Assembly (NCBI RefSeq): GCF_024189315.1
Contig: NZ_JAIZEO010000001.1
Span: 1,302,001 to 1,366,000 of the forward strand
From: Halobacillus sp. A5
GTDB taxonomy: Bacteria; Bacillota; Bacilli; Bacillales; Halobacillaceae
DNA length: 64,000 nt
Direction of reading: 5' to 3'
The notes below the pieces were generated by a model. It saw only the letters and a program-made list of their open reading frames with translations. It did not search any database and was not told where the DNA came from. This document shows, in pieces, positions 9,627 through 17,790 of the stretch. Positions within the stretch are counted from its first letter, which is position 1. Each line of letters begins with the position of its first letter. The position numbers were made by a program, and so were the translations under genes.

Positions 9627-9800
9627 ATGCAAATGATTTGGACCGTATTATGGGCCTTTTTATTAAGTTTAATGATGGCATACGTCGTCAGTAACATGGC
9701 AGGAACTGGATTTGCTTTCTCCCAGGTAGTAATTATGACAATTTTATTCAGCATTGCCGCAATTGTACTTGGCGAAGGTGTTATTAAGGAAGAAGCCTAA
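9627..9800 (+). CDS. yjzD: YjzD family small membrane protein (DUF2929)
   Basis: This 57-residue protein has two hydrophobic helices (about 3-22 and 32-50) and ends in GEGVIKEEA. The core LWAFLLSLMMAYVVSNMAG resembles DUF2929/YjzD proteins. The ATG at 9627 follows GAGGTGAGC, and upstream starts have poorer sites. It is divergent from the Rossmann-like gene and has its own terminator. Function is unknown. Confidence 0.78.
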   Translation: MQMIWTVLWAFLLSLMMAYVVSNMAGTGFAFSQVVIMTILFSIAAIVLGEGVIKEEA

Positions 9801-9811
9801 GCTCCTTAAAG

Positions 9812-9845
9812 AAAACGTTGCTACCTTTTAGCAGCGTTTTTTTAT
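9812..9845 (+). terminator. Terminator of yjzD
   Basis: The stem AAAACG(T)TGCT/AGCAGCGTTTT is followed by a T run. Confidence 0.87.
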
Positions 9846-9966
9846 TGGATTTGGAAGTTTCTTATCCCACGGAATGGTGATGAAAAAAAGAAGCGCATCG
9901 TACATATAAAGAAAAGTCTATTCGAATGACTGTAGTTCGTTAGTTCAATCAAGGAGGACAAGCAGC

Positions 9967-10776
9967 ATGGAACAAGTATGGTTGATTATAAAATATTTTT
10001 TTCTAGGTATTTTTCAAGGATTCACTGAACCTATTCCAATATCATCAAGCGGGCATTTAGTAATATTACAGGATCTGATGAACTTAAGAATTGAAGGGCT
10101 GGAGTTCGAGGTCTTGGTTAATTTCGGCTCGCTGATTGCCGTTCTGATCATCTATCGCGATGACATCGTCCGCTTATTTAGAAATGGTGTCGGCTATCTA
10201 ATTACGAAAGATACCCGTCAGAAGGAAGACTTTGAATTTGTTATTTATTTAGTAATTGCCACCCTTCCTGCAGGTATTATTGGTATCTTGTTTAAGGATT
10301 CTTTTGATGGGTTGAAAGAGCAGACTTATGTAGTAGGCATTACTTTAATAATTACCGGGATCGCCCTCTGGTCCATTCGTAATTTACGCGGACGAAAAGG
10401 TGACAGTGCACTGACCTGGAAGGACGCCTTAATTATTGGATTTGCGCAATCTGTCGCGCTCGTTCCAGGCATAAGCCGTTCGGGGGCTACAATTGTTGCG
10501 GCTATGATGCTGGGCACGAAACAGGAGACCGCGCTGCGATTCTCCTTCCTGTTGTTTATTCCAGTCAGTGCCGGTACGATGCTGTTATCAATCGGAGACC
10601 TTCTCGAAGATGATTTAGCATCTTTATGGCCGAGCTACCTTGTAGCATTTGCGGCATCCATAGCAGCCTCCTATTTTTCTTTAAAATGGTTCATGAATAT
10701 TATGGCTCAGGGAAATCTTAAATACTTCGCGATCTATTGCTTTATTGTAGGCGGTCTTGTCTGGTTCTTCTTATAG
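9967..10776 (+). CDS. uppP: Undecaprenyl-diphosphatase UppP (BacA family)
   Basis: This 269-residue polytopic membrane protein has the two BacA signatures: [15 protein letters not shown] (about 19-33), carrying the catalytic Glu and Ser residues, and [14 protein letters not shown] (about 170-183) with the conserved Arg. It dephosphorylates undecaprenyl pyrophosphate at the outer membrane face to recycle the lipid carrier for peptidoglycan and teichoic acid. The usual TEFLP is TEPIP here, a modest deviation. The ATG is preceded by AAGGAGG. It appears monocistronic. Confidence 0.95.
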   Translation: MEQVWLIIKYFFLGIFQGFTEPIPISSSGHLVILQDLMNLRIEGLEFEVLVNFGSLIAVLIIYRDDIVRLFRNGVGYLITKDTRQKEDFEFVIYLVIATLPAGIIGILFKDSFDGLKEQTYVVGITLIITGIALWSIRNLRGRKGDSALTWKDALIIGFAQSVALVPGISRSGATIVAAMMLGTKQETALRFSFLLFIPVSAGTMLLSIGDLLEDDLASLWPSYLVAFAASIAASYFSLKWFMNIMAQGNLKYFAIYCFIVGGLVWFFL

Positions 10777-10831
10777 AACCCGCAGGATGCACCCTTCATG
10801 CAGATGATTAGTATTTCGAGTTTTCTCCGCT

Positions 10832-10868
10832 AAAAAACCGTCTCTTTAGATCAAAGAGACGGTTTTTT
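10832..10868. terminator. Bidirectional terminator between uppP and moaD
   Basis: The stem AAAAAACCGTCTCTTT/AAAGAGACGGTTTTTT is symmetrical with A and T runs. It serves uppP on the plus strand and the mobB-moaE-moaD transcript on the minus strand. Confidence 0.92.
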
Positions 10869-11101
10869 TATCCCCCGCTCACCGGTGGAATAAAAGCGAT
10901 TGTATCATGTTCCTTAATGGTTTCGTCGTTTGGGGCGAACTCCTCATTAATTGCTGTCATGGACTGGTGGACTTTGCTAAGGTTATATTCCTGCTCAATA
11001 TATTCCTTCAACTGCTTAATACTCTGTCCTGCAGCCTCAATTTCAATGGATTCTTTCCCTACGTTTTCCTGCAATTCGGCAAAAAATAAAATTTTATTCA
11101 A
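10868..11101 (-). CDS. moaD: Molybdopterin synthase sulfur-carrier subunit
   Basis: This 77-residue ubiquitin-like protein ends in PPVSGG. The C-terminal Gly-Gly is the site thiocarboxylated to donate sulfur to precursor Z. The TTG start at 11101 overlaps the moaE stop (TTGA), and GAGGAGG lies upstream in the moaE 3' end. A longer in-frame extension reading inside moaE is rejected. MoaD pairs with MoaE to make molybdopterin synthase. It is the last gene of mobB-moaE-moaD. Confidence 0.92.
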   Translation of the reverse strand: MNKILFFAELQENVGKESIEIEAAGQSIKQLKEYIEQEYNLSKVHQSMTAINEEFAPNDETIKEHDTIAFIPPVSGG

Positions 11102-11565
11102 GAAATGTCCTCCTCTTCGGGCTTTCCCGCTGCGTAGGCCTTTGTTTCTTTCTGATTCCCTATCCACTCTTCTCCATCTTCCCAATGTTCTTTTTTCCAA
11201 ATGGGCACTATTTCTTTGATGCGTTCAATGGCATATCTGCTGGCTTCGTAGGAGTCTGCCCGGTGCGGCGTAGACACGGCGATCACAACTGCAATATCCT
11301 CAATCTCAAGTCGTCCTGTGCGATGAATAATAGCGGTTTCTGCCTCCGGCCATTTCTCCGAGATTTCTTCACCAATTTCCATCAGCTTCTTTTCGGCCAT
11401 TGATTTGTAGGCTTGATATTCTAAATAGAGTGTCCTCTTACCCTGCGTTATTTCCCTTACGGTGCCGATAAAAGTATTTACAGCTCCCGCTTCAGGCCGG
11501 GTAACAAGGCTTACCGTCTTCTCGATGGAAATGGGTTCCTCAGTAATACAGTAATGACGGCTCAC
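11098..11565 (-). CDS. moaE: Molybdopterin synthase catalytic subunit
   Basis: This 155-residue protein has MoaE features: GAVNTFIGTVREITQGK, the LEYQAYKSMAEKKL segment and the conserved RTGRLEIEDIAVVIAVSTPHR block. It converts precursor Z to molybdopterin with MoaD. The GTG start at 11565 overlaps the mobB stop (GTGA) with AGGAGG upstream, so mobB, moaE and moaD are translationally coupled. The C-terminal WKKEHWEDGEEWIGNQ matches the family. Confidence 0.95.
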   Translation of the reverse strand: MSRHYCITEEPISIEKTVSLVTRPEAGAVNTFIGTVREITQGKRTLYLEYQAYKSMAEKKLMEIGEEISEKWPEAETAIIHRTGRLEIEDIAVVIAVSTPHRADSYEASRYAIERIKEIVPIWKKEHWEDGEEWIGNQKETKAYAAGKPEEEDIS

Positions 11566-12080
11566 TTTCTTTCCTCCTCTATTATGTAGTTATATATAGT
11601 TTCCATGTGGTCCTGCCAGAAGTTGATGTCAAAGACAGGTACGTCCACATTAAGTGCTATAGCAGGATCCCATACGATTATGAACTTAATATTCGCCAGC
11701 TTAAGCAATCCTTTATCCTCTTCGCTTTTTATCAATACAACTTTAGGATAGTTTTCATTTTTAAATCCTTCAATTAAAATCAAGTCGGGATTCAAATAGG
11801 AATACCAATGAATAAGTTCGGGCAGGGAAAGCTCCCTATCAATCATTATTTGAGTTTCATACGCCCCTGTAACACTCATGGCATAGGCTCCGCTGCCGTA
11901 TAACTGCAGGCTGTCTGTATCTCCATGGTCTTGAGCCAGCGGTTCTTTATGTCCATGATGCTTAATACACACCACACGTTCCAATTGACTTGCATAATTG
12001 ATCATTGCCTTCAGCCATGTGGTTTTTCCACTATTTTTATAACCGGCCACTTGAAAGATCACAGGCGGCAATCCCTTCAC
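11562..12080 (-). CDS. mobB: Molybdopterin-guanine dinucleotide biosynthesis adaptor MobB
   Basis: This 172-residue P-loop GTPase-like protein has Walker A in VAGYKNSGKTTWLKAM, a conserved CIKHHGH segment and DLILIEGFKNENYPKVV, all typical of MobB, an accessory protein for molybdenum cofactor maturation. The GTG at 12080 has AAGGGG six bases upstream and leaves a short N-terminus before the P-loop, as in B. subtilis. An in-frame TTG at 12101 would lie inside the upstream terminator hairpin and is less likely. No moeA, mobA or moeB homologue is nearby. Confidence 0.9.
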   Translation of the reverse strand: MKGLPPVIFQVAGYKNSGKTTWLKAMINYASQLERVVCIKHHGHKEPLAQDHGDTDSLQLYGSGAYAMSVTGAYETQIMIDRELSLPELIHWYSYLNPDLILIEGFKNENYPKVVLIKSEEDKGLLKLANIKFIIVWDPAIALNVDVPVFDINFWQDHMETIYNYIIEEERK

Positions 12081-12096
12081 GTCCTTCCCCTTCGTA

Positions 12097-12127
12097 AACA
12101 AAAACCCCTTCCAGCATGGGAGGGGTT
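12097..12127 (-). terminator. Terminator between yitW and mobB
   Basis: The stem AACCCCTCCC/GGAAGGGGTT (minus strand) is followed by TTTTTGTTT. It lies directly after yitW and only about 20 bases before the mobB start, so it separates the units or acts as an attenuator for mobB. Confidence 0.75.
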
Positions 12128-12134
12128 AAGTTTA

Positions 12135-12446
12135 TCAATCTGGAATGCCTAATGCTATTTTAGCATATCGGCTCATGCGGTCTTTTGTCCAAGGCGGATT
12201 CCAAACGATGTTAACGGTCACTTCGTTAACCTCAGGAAGATCTGCGAGACAGCGTTTAACATCCTGTTCGATATGACCGGCTAATGGACAGCCCATGGCT
12301 GTTAATGTCATTGTCACTGTAGTATTGCCGTTTTCATCCATGTCAGCTCCGTATACGAGACCTAAATTGACGATATCAATACCAAGTTCTGGGTCAATTA
12401 CATTTTCAAGGGCGCCCATAACATTTTCTTCGAGTGCTGCATCCAT
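12135..12446 (-). CDS. yitW: Fe-S cluster assembly factor, MIP18/DUF59 family (YitW)
   Basis: This 103-residue protein belongs to the SufT/PaaD-like DUF59 family. DPELGIDIVNLGLVYG and the cysteine-bearing TLTAMGCPLAGHIEQD are conserved, as is the ending VNIVWNPPWTKDRMS. Members help mature Fe-S proteins. The gene sits next to yitV and near yitU, as in B. subtilis. Confidence 0.93.
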   Translation of the reverse strand: MDAALEENVMGALENVIDPELGIDIVNLGLVYGADMDENGNTTVTMTLTAMGCPLAGHIEQDVKRCLADLPEVNEVTVNIVWNPPWTKDRMSRYAKIALGIPD

Positions 12447-12517
12447 AATAGTACCCCCTTCTTATTAGTTCAAGTTCTATTATAAACAAAATTCTTCATA
12501 GATTAAACCACTAACGT

Positions 12518-13282
12518 CTACAGAACAATTTCAAGCCAGTTCACCATTTCTAAAACAGCAAAACGGCTGACTTTATGATCGACTCCTACTTCACGGAGAA
12601 ACCTTATATTCTCAGGGTTTTTATACTCTTCCACAATTTCATTATAGAAGTCATAAGAATGTTCAAACGGGACGACTGGGTCTGCATCCCCATGCCAGAA
12701 AAAAATCGGCCGTTTATTTAACTTATTTTTGTTAGCCGAAAGATCAATACTATGGAGAGAGCTGTATAAGACATTCAGGTCTGTTTCGCTGATTGGAAGC
12801 TGAATCCCGGTTAATTCTACATCTTTGATTAACTTCTTAGCGAAATCTACAGGCTTAGGTGTGCCCATCATGACCGCTGCTGCCTGGATCCAGGGATACA
12901 TGGTCATAGCTGCACTGGTGGTTACTCCACCCATTGACGTTCCTCCGACTCCAAAGCGGCGGTTAAGGATTAGATCCTGTTGGTCCATTCCGTCTTTTAT
13001 TTCTTGTAAATCCTTTAGGTTCTGATAAACAATATCCCAGAATTTAAAGCTGAGCTCTTCTTTTGATAAGTCATCAGTCCGTTCCCCGTGATATAAACTA
13101 TCCGGAAGAACAACACGATAACCTTTTTGCGCAAGCAGGAAAGCCTGCGGGAGATTGTGTTCTTTTGCAGAAGTAAACCCGTGAAAATATGTAAAAACAG
13201 GGAGCGGCTGCTCATACTTAGCTGAATCTACAATCACCAGGGCCGGTATGTTCTTTATGGTTTCCCGATATATGCCTATCAT
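12518..13282 (-). CDS. yitV: Alpha/beta hydrolase YitV (esterase)
   Basis: This 254-residue cytoplasmic alpha/beta hydrolase has a nucleophile elbow GGTSMGG (Ser about 120), a likely acid in HGDADPVVP and a base in GVDHKVS. The oxyanion-hole region YFHGFTSAKEHN near residue 33 is typical of the prolyl-oligopeptidase-like esterases annotated YitV. Substrate is unknown. It is divergent from yitU and upstream of yitW. Confidence 0.88.
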   Translation of the reverse strand: MIGIYRETIKNIPALVIVDSAKYEQPLPVFTYFHGFTSAKEHNLPQAFLLAQKGYRVVLPDSLYHGERTDDLSKEELSFKFWDIVYQNLKDLQEIKDGMDQQDLILNRRFGVGGTSMGGVTTSAAMTMYPWIQAAAVMMGTPKPVDFAKKLIKDVELTGIQLPISETDLNVLYSSLHSIDLSANKNKLNKRPIFFWHGDADPVVPFEHSYDFYNEIVEEYKNPENIRFLREVGVDHKVSRFAVLEMVNWLEIVL

Positions 13283-13451
13283 GTATTCTGATCCTTTCTT
13301 ACAATCTTTACATGTACTTCATCGAAAATTACATGTTCTTTTGTATAATTAATATCGTAACACCAGGACTTGCTATAGGAAAGGATTAGGCACTGAGATT
13401 GCATTCGCATTTTATTACCGCTAAACTGTTACTATGAATGAGGTGAAAACA

Positions 13452-14276
13452 ATGAAAAATCAACATTTAATCGCATTAGATCTTGATGGAACACTCCTGA
13501 CAGATGATAAACAAATCAACCCGGAAACCAAAAAGGTTGTTCTCAACGCGATCGACAATGGTCATGTTGTATGTATCGCAACAGGGCGTCCGCACAGGGC
13601 AAGCATTAATTTTTACAACGAACTGGGATTAGAAACTCCTATGGTCAATTTCAACGGTGCTCTCATCCACCACCCTAAAAATAGAAATTGGGATGCTCTT
13701 CATTCCCCTCTTTCAATCCGGACTGCTCATAAGATTATACACAAGTGCCATGAATTAGGCGTTCGTAATATACTCGCGGAAGTAAAAGACACGGTATATT
13801 TGGATCAGTATGATGCAGAAATAATGGAGATCTTCCATACCAACGATGATAACCCTGTAAACGTGGGAAACCTTCAATCAAATCTTCAGGATGATCCTAC
13901 TTCATTATTGATTCATCCAGAAGAAGAAAAAATCAAAATACTCCGCGAAGAGCTGGATACCCATGCTGAACTCATTGAACACCGTAAATGGGGTGCTCCC
14001 TGGCATGTCATTGAAATTGTCCGTGCAGGTATGAATAAAGCGGTAGGGCTTCAAAAAATTGCTCATTACTATCATATCCCGCAGGACCGCATTATTGCAT
14101 TTGGTGACGAAGACAATGATTTTGAGATGATTGAATATGCCGGGATTGGCGTGGCGATGGGAAATGCGATTCCCGAACTTAAGAACATGGCCGATTATAT
14201 TGCCGACACAAATGAACAAAATGGTATTGGTGAGTTTTTAACAGATTATTTAAAATTAAACCGTAAAGCCATGTAA
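13452..14276 (+). CDS. yitU: HAD-superfamily Cof-type phosphatase YitU
   Basis: This 274-residue HAD IIB (Cof-like) phosphatase has the catalytic DLDGTLLTDD near the N-terminus, GRPHRAS in motif II position and AFGDEDNDFEMI (motif IV, metal binding) near residue 215. Family members dephosphorylate sugar phosphates or flavin intermediates. YitU of B. subtilis has been linked to FMN-type substrates, which is not shown here. The ATG at 13452 has GAGGTGA upstream; an in-frame ATG 18 bases earlier has no ribosome site. Confidence 0.9.
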   Translation: MKNQHLIALDLDGTLLTDDKQINPETKKVVLNAIDNGHVVCIATGRPHRASINFYNELGLETPMVNFNGALIHHPKNRNWDALHSPLSIRTAHKIIHKCHELGVRNILAEVKDTVYLDQYDAEIMEIFHTNDDNPVNVGNLQSNLQDDPTSLLIHPEEEKIKILREELDTHAELIEHRKWGAPWHVIEIVRAGMNKAVGLQKIAHYYHIPQDRIIAFGDEDNDFEMIEYAGIGVAMGNAIPELKNMADYIADTNEQNGIGEFLTDYLKLNRKAM

Positions 14277-14319
14277 GTTATTTTTTTCCTTGAGTAACCT
14301 TATGGACCGTGGTCATACT

Positions 14320-14353
14320 AAGCTTGGACGCACAAAGCGTTCAGGCTTTTTTT
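14320..14353 (+). terminator. Terminator of yitU
   Basis: The imperfect stem AAGC-TTGGACGC/GCGTTCAGGCTT is followed by TTTTTTT, just before the next ribosome site. Confidence 0.75.
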
Positions 14354-14372
14354 GTGACAGGAGGCGAATGTC

Positions 14373-14510
14373 ATGGATAAGCAAAACAAAGATGACAAAC
14401 GTTGGACTGAAGTACGTCCCTTTGACGAACGTCAAATGGAACCAAAGCGCCTTTCCGACGCGAAGCGTAAGGAAATGGAAGCAGACCAGCATACAGTAGG
14501 AGGGTTTTAA
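14373..14510 (+). CDS. Small hydrophilic protein of 45 residues
   Basis: The frame starts ATGGATAAGCAAAAC after a good AGGAGG site eight bases upstream and encodes a Lys/Glu/Arg-rich peptide with no hydrophobic segment (MDKQNKDDKRWTEVRPFDER at the start, TVGGF at the end). Its stop is one base before the next gene's ATG, and its 3' end supplies that gene's GGAGGG ribosome site, which argues that it is translated. No family is recognised. Confidence 0.65.
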   Translation: MDKQNKDDKRWTEVRPFDERQMEPKRLSDAKRKEMEADQHTVGGF

Positions 14511-14511
14511 A

Positions 14512-14742
14512 ATGGCCAATTCCCTATTTGAAAACGCGCGTAATGCGGTAAGCCGCATGAGACAAGGGCGCCAAAAAGGTGAACATGCAAGCCCTGAAGA
14601 AATGCAGGCTGCAAAACAAGCCATTCAATCTGCATATAGTCAATGCACTCAAGAAGAGAAGCAAGAGCTACAGCAGTTAGAACAGAAGCTTGAAGCCGAA
14701 CACAACGGTCAGCAGAACAGCCAGCAAAATAACATGCGTTAA
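14512..14742 (+). CDS. DUF3813-like small protein (YitR-like)
   Basis: This 76-residue hydrophilic helical protein (ANSLFENARNAVSRMRQGRQ, then EEMQAAKQAIQSAYSQCTQE and a Gln-rich tail) fits the short DUF3813 family found beside yitU-type HAD genes. It is coupled to the preceding 45-residue gene and followed by a strong terminator. Function is unknown. Confidence 0.68.
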   Translation: MANSLFENARNAVSRMRQGRQKGEHASPEEMQAAKQAIQSAYSQCTQEEKQELQQLEQKLEAEHNGQQNSQQNNMR

Positions 14743-14750
14743 ATCATCTG

Positions 14751-14781
14751 GATCAGACTCTTTGCGAGTCTGATCTTTTTT
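14751..14781 (+). terminator. Terminator of the DUF3813 gene
   Basis: The stem GATCAGACTC/GAGTCTGATC has a TTTGC-type loop and is followed by TTTTTT. Confidence 0.92.
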
Positions 14782-14860
14782 CCTGTTCCCTGGCAATGAC
14801 TTCTGTAAAGCTTTAGATTGTGTGGCGTGAAAACCATTGGAATTTATTAATCGGAAGGTA

Positions 14861-14908
14861 AAAAAAATCAGGCTGCCATGAAAATTCACGGCAGCCTGAT
14901 TTTTTTTA
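14861..14908. terminator. Terminator of the 14906-15331 gene
   Basis: The stem AATCAGGCTGCC/GGCAGCCTGATT has an 11-base loop and long A and T runs. It touches the stop codon of the minus-strand gene. Confidence 0.9.
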
Positions 14909-15331
14909 CGTTCGATAATAGGACGATTTTAAGACCACAGCATATAAAAGGTGGCCCGCCATCCAATAAGCAACGGCAGTCCCATCTGTAATCGACGGGG
15001 TGTCTTTAATTGCCAAATACGTCAGCGGGAAATAAGTTAATGCAGCCATGCCTGATAATATTACAGCAGCACCCCACAGCCGATTCGGAGCGGCTTTCAT
15101 TCTTCTCATAAAAAGAAAACAATAGAGTATGCCTATTCCCCACGAGATAACCATGTGAAACAGCCATTCCATAAAAACCGGCCAGTGAATGCTGCCGACA
15201 ATCGGAATAAAATCCACGTTCATTAACAGCGTATACACCCTTACTCCTGTAATCAGTTCAACGAACCACATATACATACCCAATGCAAGACCTGATGTAG
15301 TTCCAGCATATATTCCCCACCTGACGAACAT
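14906..15331 (-). CDS. Uncharacterised four-helix membrane protein
   Basis: This 141-residue protein has about four membrane helices (5-27, 53-72, 84-104 and 117-135) joined by short loops, with a conserved-looking MNVDFIPIVGSIHWPVFMEW in the first external loop. It lies 21 bp after the DUF2785 gene on the same strand and is probably cotranscribed with it. No family is assigned with confidence. Confidence 0.72.
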   Translation of the reverse strand: MFVRWGIYAGTTSGLALGMYMWFVELITGVRVYTLLMNVDFIPIVGSIHWPVFMEWLFHMVISWGIGILYCFLFMRRMKAAPNRLWGAAVILSGMAALTYFPLTYLAIKDTPSITDGTAVAYWMAGHLLYAVVLKSSYYRT

Positions 15332-15352
15332 AGGACACCTCTCCCGATGATG

Positions 15353-16186
15353 CTAGTACTTTTCCTGCTTTCTAAGCTCCCGCAGCAACTCTTCTAGAAC
15401 ACGCCGCAGATGTCCTTCATCACATGGGTTATCTAAATTTCTGAAATATAACGCTCTTAGGAAATGCTTACTGTTATTGATAATAATCTCCTCGGCGGGG
15501 TCATCCCAGCTTTCCCGCAGATACAGTAATGTTTCCAGCCACTCCACTCTTTCTCTATCTTCAATCTTTTTAAACATTGTCATCACTGCCGTTACCATGC
15601 GTTCTTCTTCATCAAATAAATAAGGCTGGTCGATCAGGAATTGCCTCCGGATCACGGGCAGCATATCGATCACTTCCTGGCGTGTAATTTCCTCACACGC
15701 CGCCACACTTTCCAGGGCATCAGCCGCATGAGCCATGGAATGGGCCCAGCCCTTACCTTGAATGTAGCCCCGGTGATCTTTTTCTTGTTCCATATACCTC
15801 TTCAAATTATCCCACACCCGGTGAACTTCCGCTTCATTAAGCAGACCCGTCTGCCGGTGTTTTTTCATTATCGGTGGAATAAGCTGCACAGAGTAGCTTC
15901 GTTTAAACACAGCATTTTCTTCTTTGGCTGACATCTTAATTCGGTAAAATAAATAGTTTTTGTTTAATACGGAACGGAGTATATTTTTAAGCTGGTCACT
16001 ATTGTAATAGTCCCGTTTTATAAAGTTAGTAAATATAGTATGAATTAATTCATCTCTAAGCACTGGATCGGGCGTGCCGATGCGCTGAAGCATTAATGTA
16101 GTTAGTTCAGATAAATTCTGTCCTTGAGAAATCTCAAAATTATTATCCTTGATCGGCTGAAGTACATCTATTAATCTAGCTTCCAT
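15353..16186 (-). CDS. DUF2785 family protein
   Basis: This 277-residue cytoplasmic helical protein has the block GYIQGKGWAHSMAHAADALE (about 141-160), which is characteristic of DUF2785 proteins of Firmicutes. The rest is charged helices resembling HEAT-like repeats, without catalytic motifs. It heads a two-gene unit with the small membrane protein downstream. Function is unknown. Confidence 0.83.
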   Translation of the reverse strand: MEARLIDVLQPIKDNNFEISQGQNLSELTTLMLQRIGTPDPVLRDELIHTIFTNFIKRDYYNSDQLKNILRSVLNKNYLFYRIKMSAKEENAVFKRSYSVQLIPPIMKKHRQTGLLNEAEVHRVWDNLKRYMEQEKDHRGYIQGKGWAHSMAHAADALESVAACEEITRQEVIDMLPVIRRQFLIDQPYLFDEEERMVTAVMTMFKKIEDRERVEWLETLLYLRESWDDPAEEIIINNSKHFLRALYFRNLDNPCDEGHLRRVLEELLRELRKQEKY

Positions 16187-16318
16187 ATCATACCTCCCTG
16201 AAAGTGTTGATATTGTACCATACTACTATGGAGATTTAGAAACATAAAGGCTGCTGGTTTAGAGTTTGCCTGTTTTCTGCTAAAATAAGTGAGTACAAGG
16301 AAGATAGGAGGAATAATG

Positions 16319-16582
16319 ATGGCGATCACAGTAGAAGAAACACCGAACCCGAATGCCCGTAAATTTACAACAGATTCGCTTATTTTTCAAGGAGACGGCA
16401 GCGTATCCGTCATGCCCGGCCAAAAGAGTGAATACGACATTATGAACCAGCTGATGGAGCTTGATGAAGTCGATAATGTTTTTGGCTTTCAGAACTTCAT
16501 TACAGTAAATCGCCTTCCTGATGCAGATTGGGAGGTACTTACTCCGAAAGTTGAAGGGATATTAACTGAATTTGGTTACTAA
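16319..16582 (+). CDS. NifU N-terminal-like (Nfu_N) domain protein
   Basis: This 87-residue protein opens MAITVEETPNPNARKF, the hallmark of the Nfu/NifU N-terminal domain (PF08712). The C-terminal CxxC cluster domain found in full Nfu proteins is absent, so it is a stand-alone Nfu_N protein. Two ATGs are adjacent (16316 and 16319), and the second has the better spacing from AGGAGG. It may assist Fe-S protein assembly, but this is inferred from the domain only. Confidence 0.85.
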   Translation: MAITVEETPNPNARKFTTDSLIFQGDGSVSVMPGQKSEYDIMNQLMELDEVDNVFGFQNFITVNRLPDADWEVLTPKVEGILTEFGY

Positions 16583-16586
16583 AAAA

Positions 16587-16640
16587 GGCTGACATTACGT
16601 CAGCCCCCAGGCTGTCGATCCTCTCGACAGCCTTATTTAT
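16587..16640 (+). terminator. Double hairpin after the Nfu_N gene
   Basis: GGCTGAC/GTCAGCC is followed by GGCTGTCGA/TCGACAGCC and then TTATTTATT. The second hairpin is the likely plus-strand terminator. The first, with AAAAAA on its left, would act on the minus strand. Confidence 0.75.
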
Positions 16641-16769
16641 TGATCTTTTCGTCTTTCCCCTTGCAAACTTATTGACTTCCGTCGTTGCACTACACTTCAT
16701 TTTTTAAGCAATTATAAAAAATCCTCTCCATCTGGCAGCAGTTCTTCTTAGTCTAACCATAGAGTTATA

Positions 16770-16808
16770 AAAAAAGCCTGTAGAGAACACAGTGGTTTCT
16801 CTACAAGC
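16770..16808 (-). terminator. Lipoprotein-gene terminator, copy 2 of the palindrome family
   Basis: GCCTGTAGAGAAC pairs with GTTTCTCTACAAGC. On the minus strand the stem is followed by TTTTTTT. It lies about 35 bp past the lipoprotein stop. Confidence 0.85.
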
Positions 16809-16842
16809 TGAAAACAGTCATGATATACATAAGCATTGTTTG

Positions 16843-17772
16843 CTATTGATCAAAATTATCCAATGGAACAAAATTCATGTTGATCGGTTGATCTTCACCG
16901 TCACGGTCAAACATTGTCATAATGAGCGAGCCTCTTTCAGGAAGTTCATCTTCACTTATCGAAATATCCAACTCAAAAGGTGACCACTCCGCCTCTGGAT
17001 CATCAACCTTAGCGGATTTTTCATTCATTAAAACGTTATGTCCATCTTCTACCGTATAGAAAAACTCGCCGCCCGTCACTTTCGCTTCGCCTGTGATGGT
17101 GTATTGCCCATCATCACCACTTAACGATAAGTCCCTGAAAATTTCTTCTCCATCAGCGGAAGCTTCAATGTCTTCTCTTACTTCTTCCGTTTCACCTTCC
17201 ACGTCGTTTGAACTCGCTTCCTCTTCCGTTCCGCCTTCGCCCACTGTCACCGATTCAGTGATTTCAAACGGCTTTGTTTCTAGAGGCTGATCATTAACTG
17301 ACGTTACCAAAAATGACATAGTTGCATCGTACTCACCTGGAGGAAGGTCTTCATCAAAGGTTTCATTCGCTTCAAGCTGGTCTCCCGGCTCAAGCTCTTC
17401 GGTGGTCAGCTGTTGAGAAAAAGCCTGCTCATTTGAGTACTTATAGACTTCCTCTCCTTCTGAATCCTCCAGAATAATTTCGTACTTCTGACTCGAATTA
17501 AAGCCTAAAATTATAGGGTCTTCGGCATCATTAGTAATATGGAAATTGAAATCGATTCCCCCGTCGGACTCCTCTACTTCTGCATCAAAGCTTAATTGCT
17601 CTATTAAATTCACGATGTTCTCTGGATCAGGCTGCTCGCCTGACTCTTCCTCTGAGGATTCGTTTTCATCATTGCTCTGCTCCTCCTCACTTGAATTATC
17701 ATTTGTACATCCTATTAAAAACACAACTAGAAAGCCTGCCACAACAGGAGCCCACTTCTTCAGTGCCAACAC
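16843..17772 (-). CDS. Lipoprotein with BsuPI-like and Gmad2-like domains
   Basis: This 309-residue protein has a lipoprotein signal (FLIGC, Cys about 22) and an acidic Ser/Glu/Asp linker. A beta-sandwich resembling the BsuPI proteinase-inhibitor fold follows (about 60-170, FNFHITNDAEDPIIL to LPPGEYDATMSF). After a second acidic linker comes a C-terminal Gmad2 immunoglobulin-like domain (GEAKVTGGEFFYTVEDGHN to LIMTMFDRDGED). Gmad2 domains occur in spore-germination and surface lipoproteins. Its role may be in proteolysis control or envelope structure, which is inferred only. It lies 18 bp downstream of yitT, so the two are probably cotranscribed. Confidence 0.8.
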   Translation of the reverse strand: MLALKKWAPVVAGFLVVFLIGCTNDNSSEEEQSNDENESSEEESGEQPDPENIVNLIEQLSFDAEVEESDGGIDFNFHITNDAEDPIILGFNSSQKYEIILEDSEGEEVYKYSNEQAFSQQLTTEELEPGDQLEANETFDEDLPPGEYDATMSFLVTSVNDQPLETKPFEITESVTVGEGGTEEEASSNDVEGETEEVREDIEASADGEEIFRDLSLSGDDGQYTITGEAKVTGGEFFYTVEDGHNVLMNEKSAKVDDPEAEWSPFELDISISEDELPERGSLIMTMFDRDGEDQPINMNFVPLDNFDQ

Positions 17773-17790
17773 ATCCTTTTCTCCGTTAAC

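Noticed and set aside
12080-12101. mobB start at the TTG at 12101
   Set aside because: That codon lies in the T run of a terminator hairpin. The GTG at 12080 has better spacing and a normal N-terminus.
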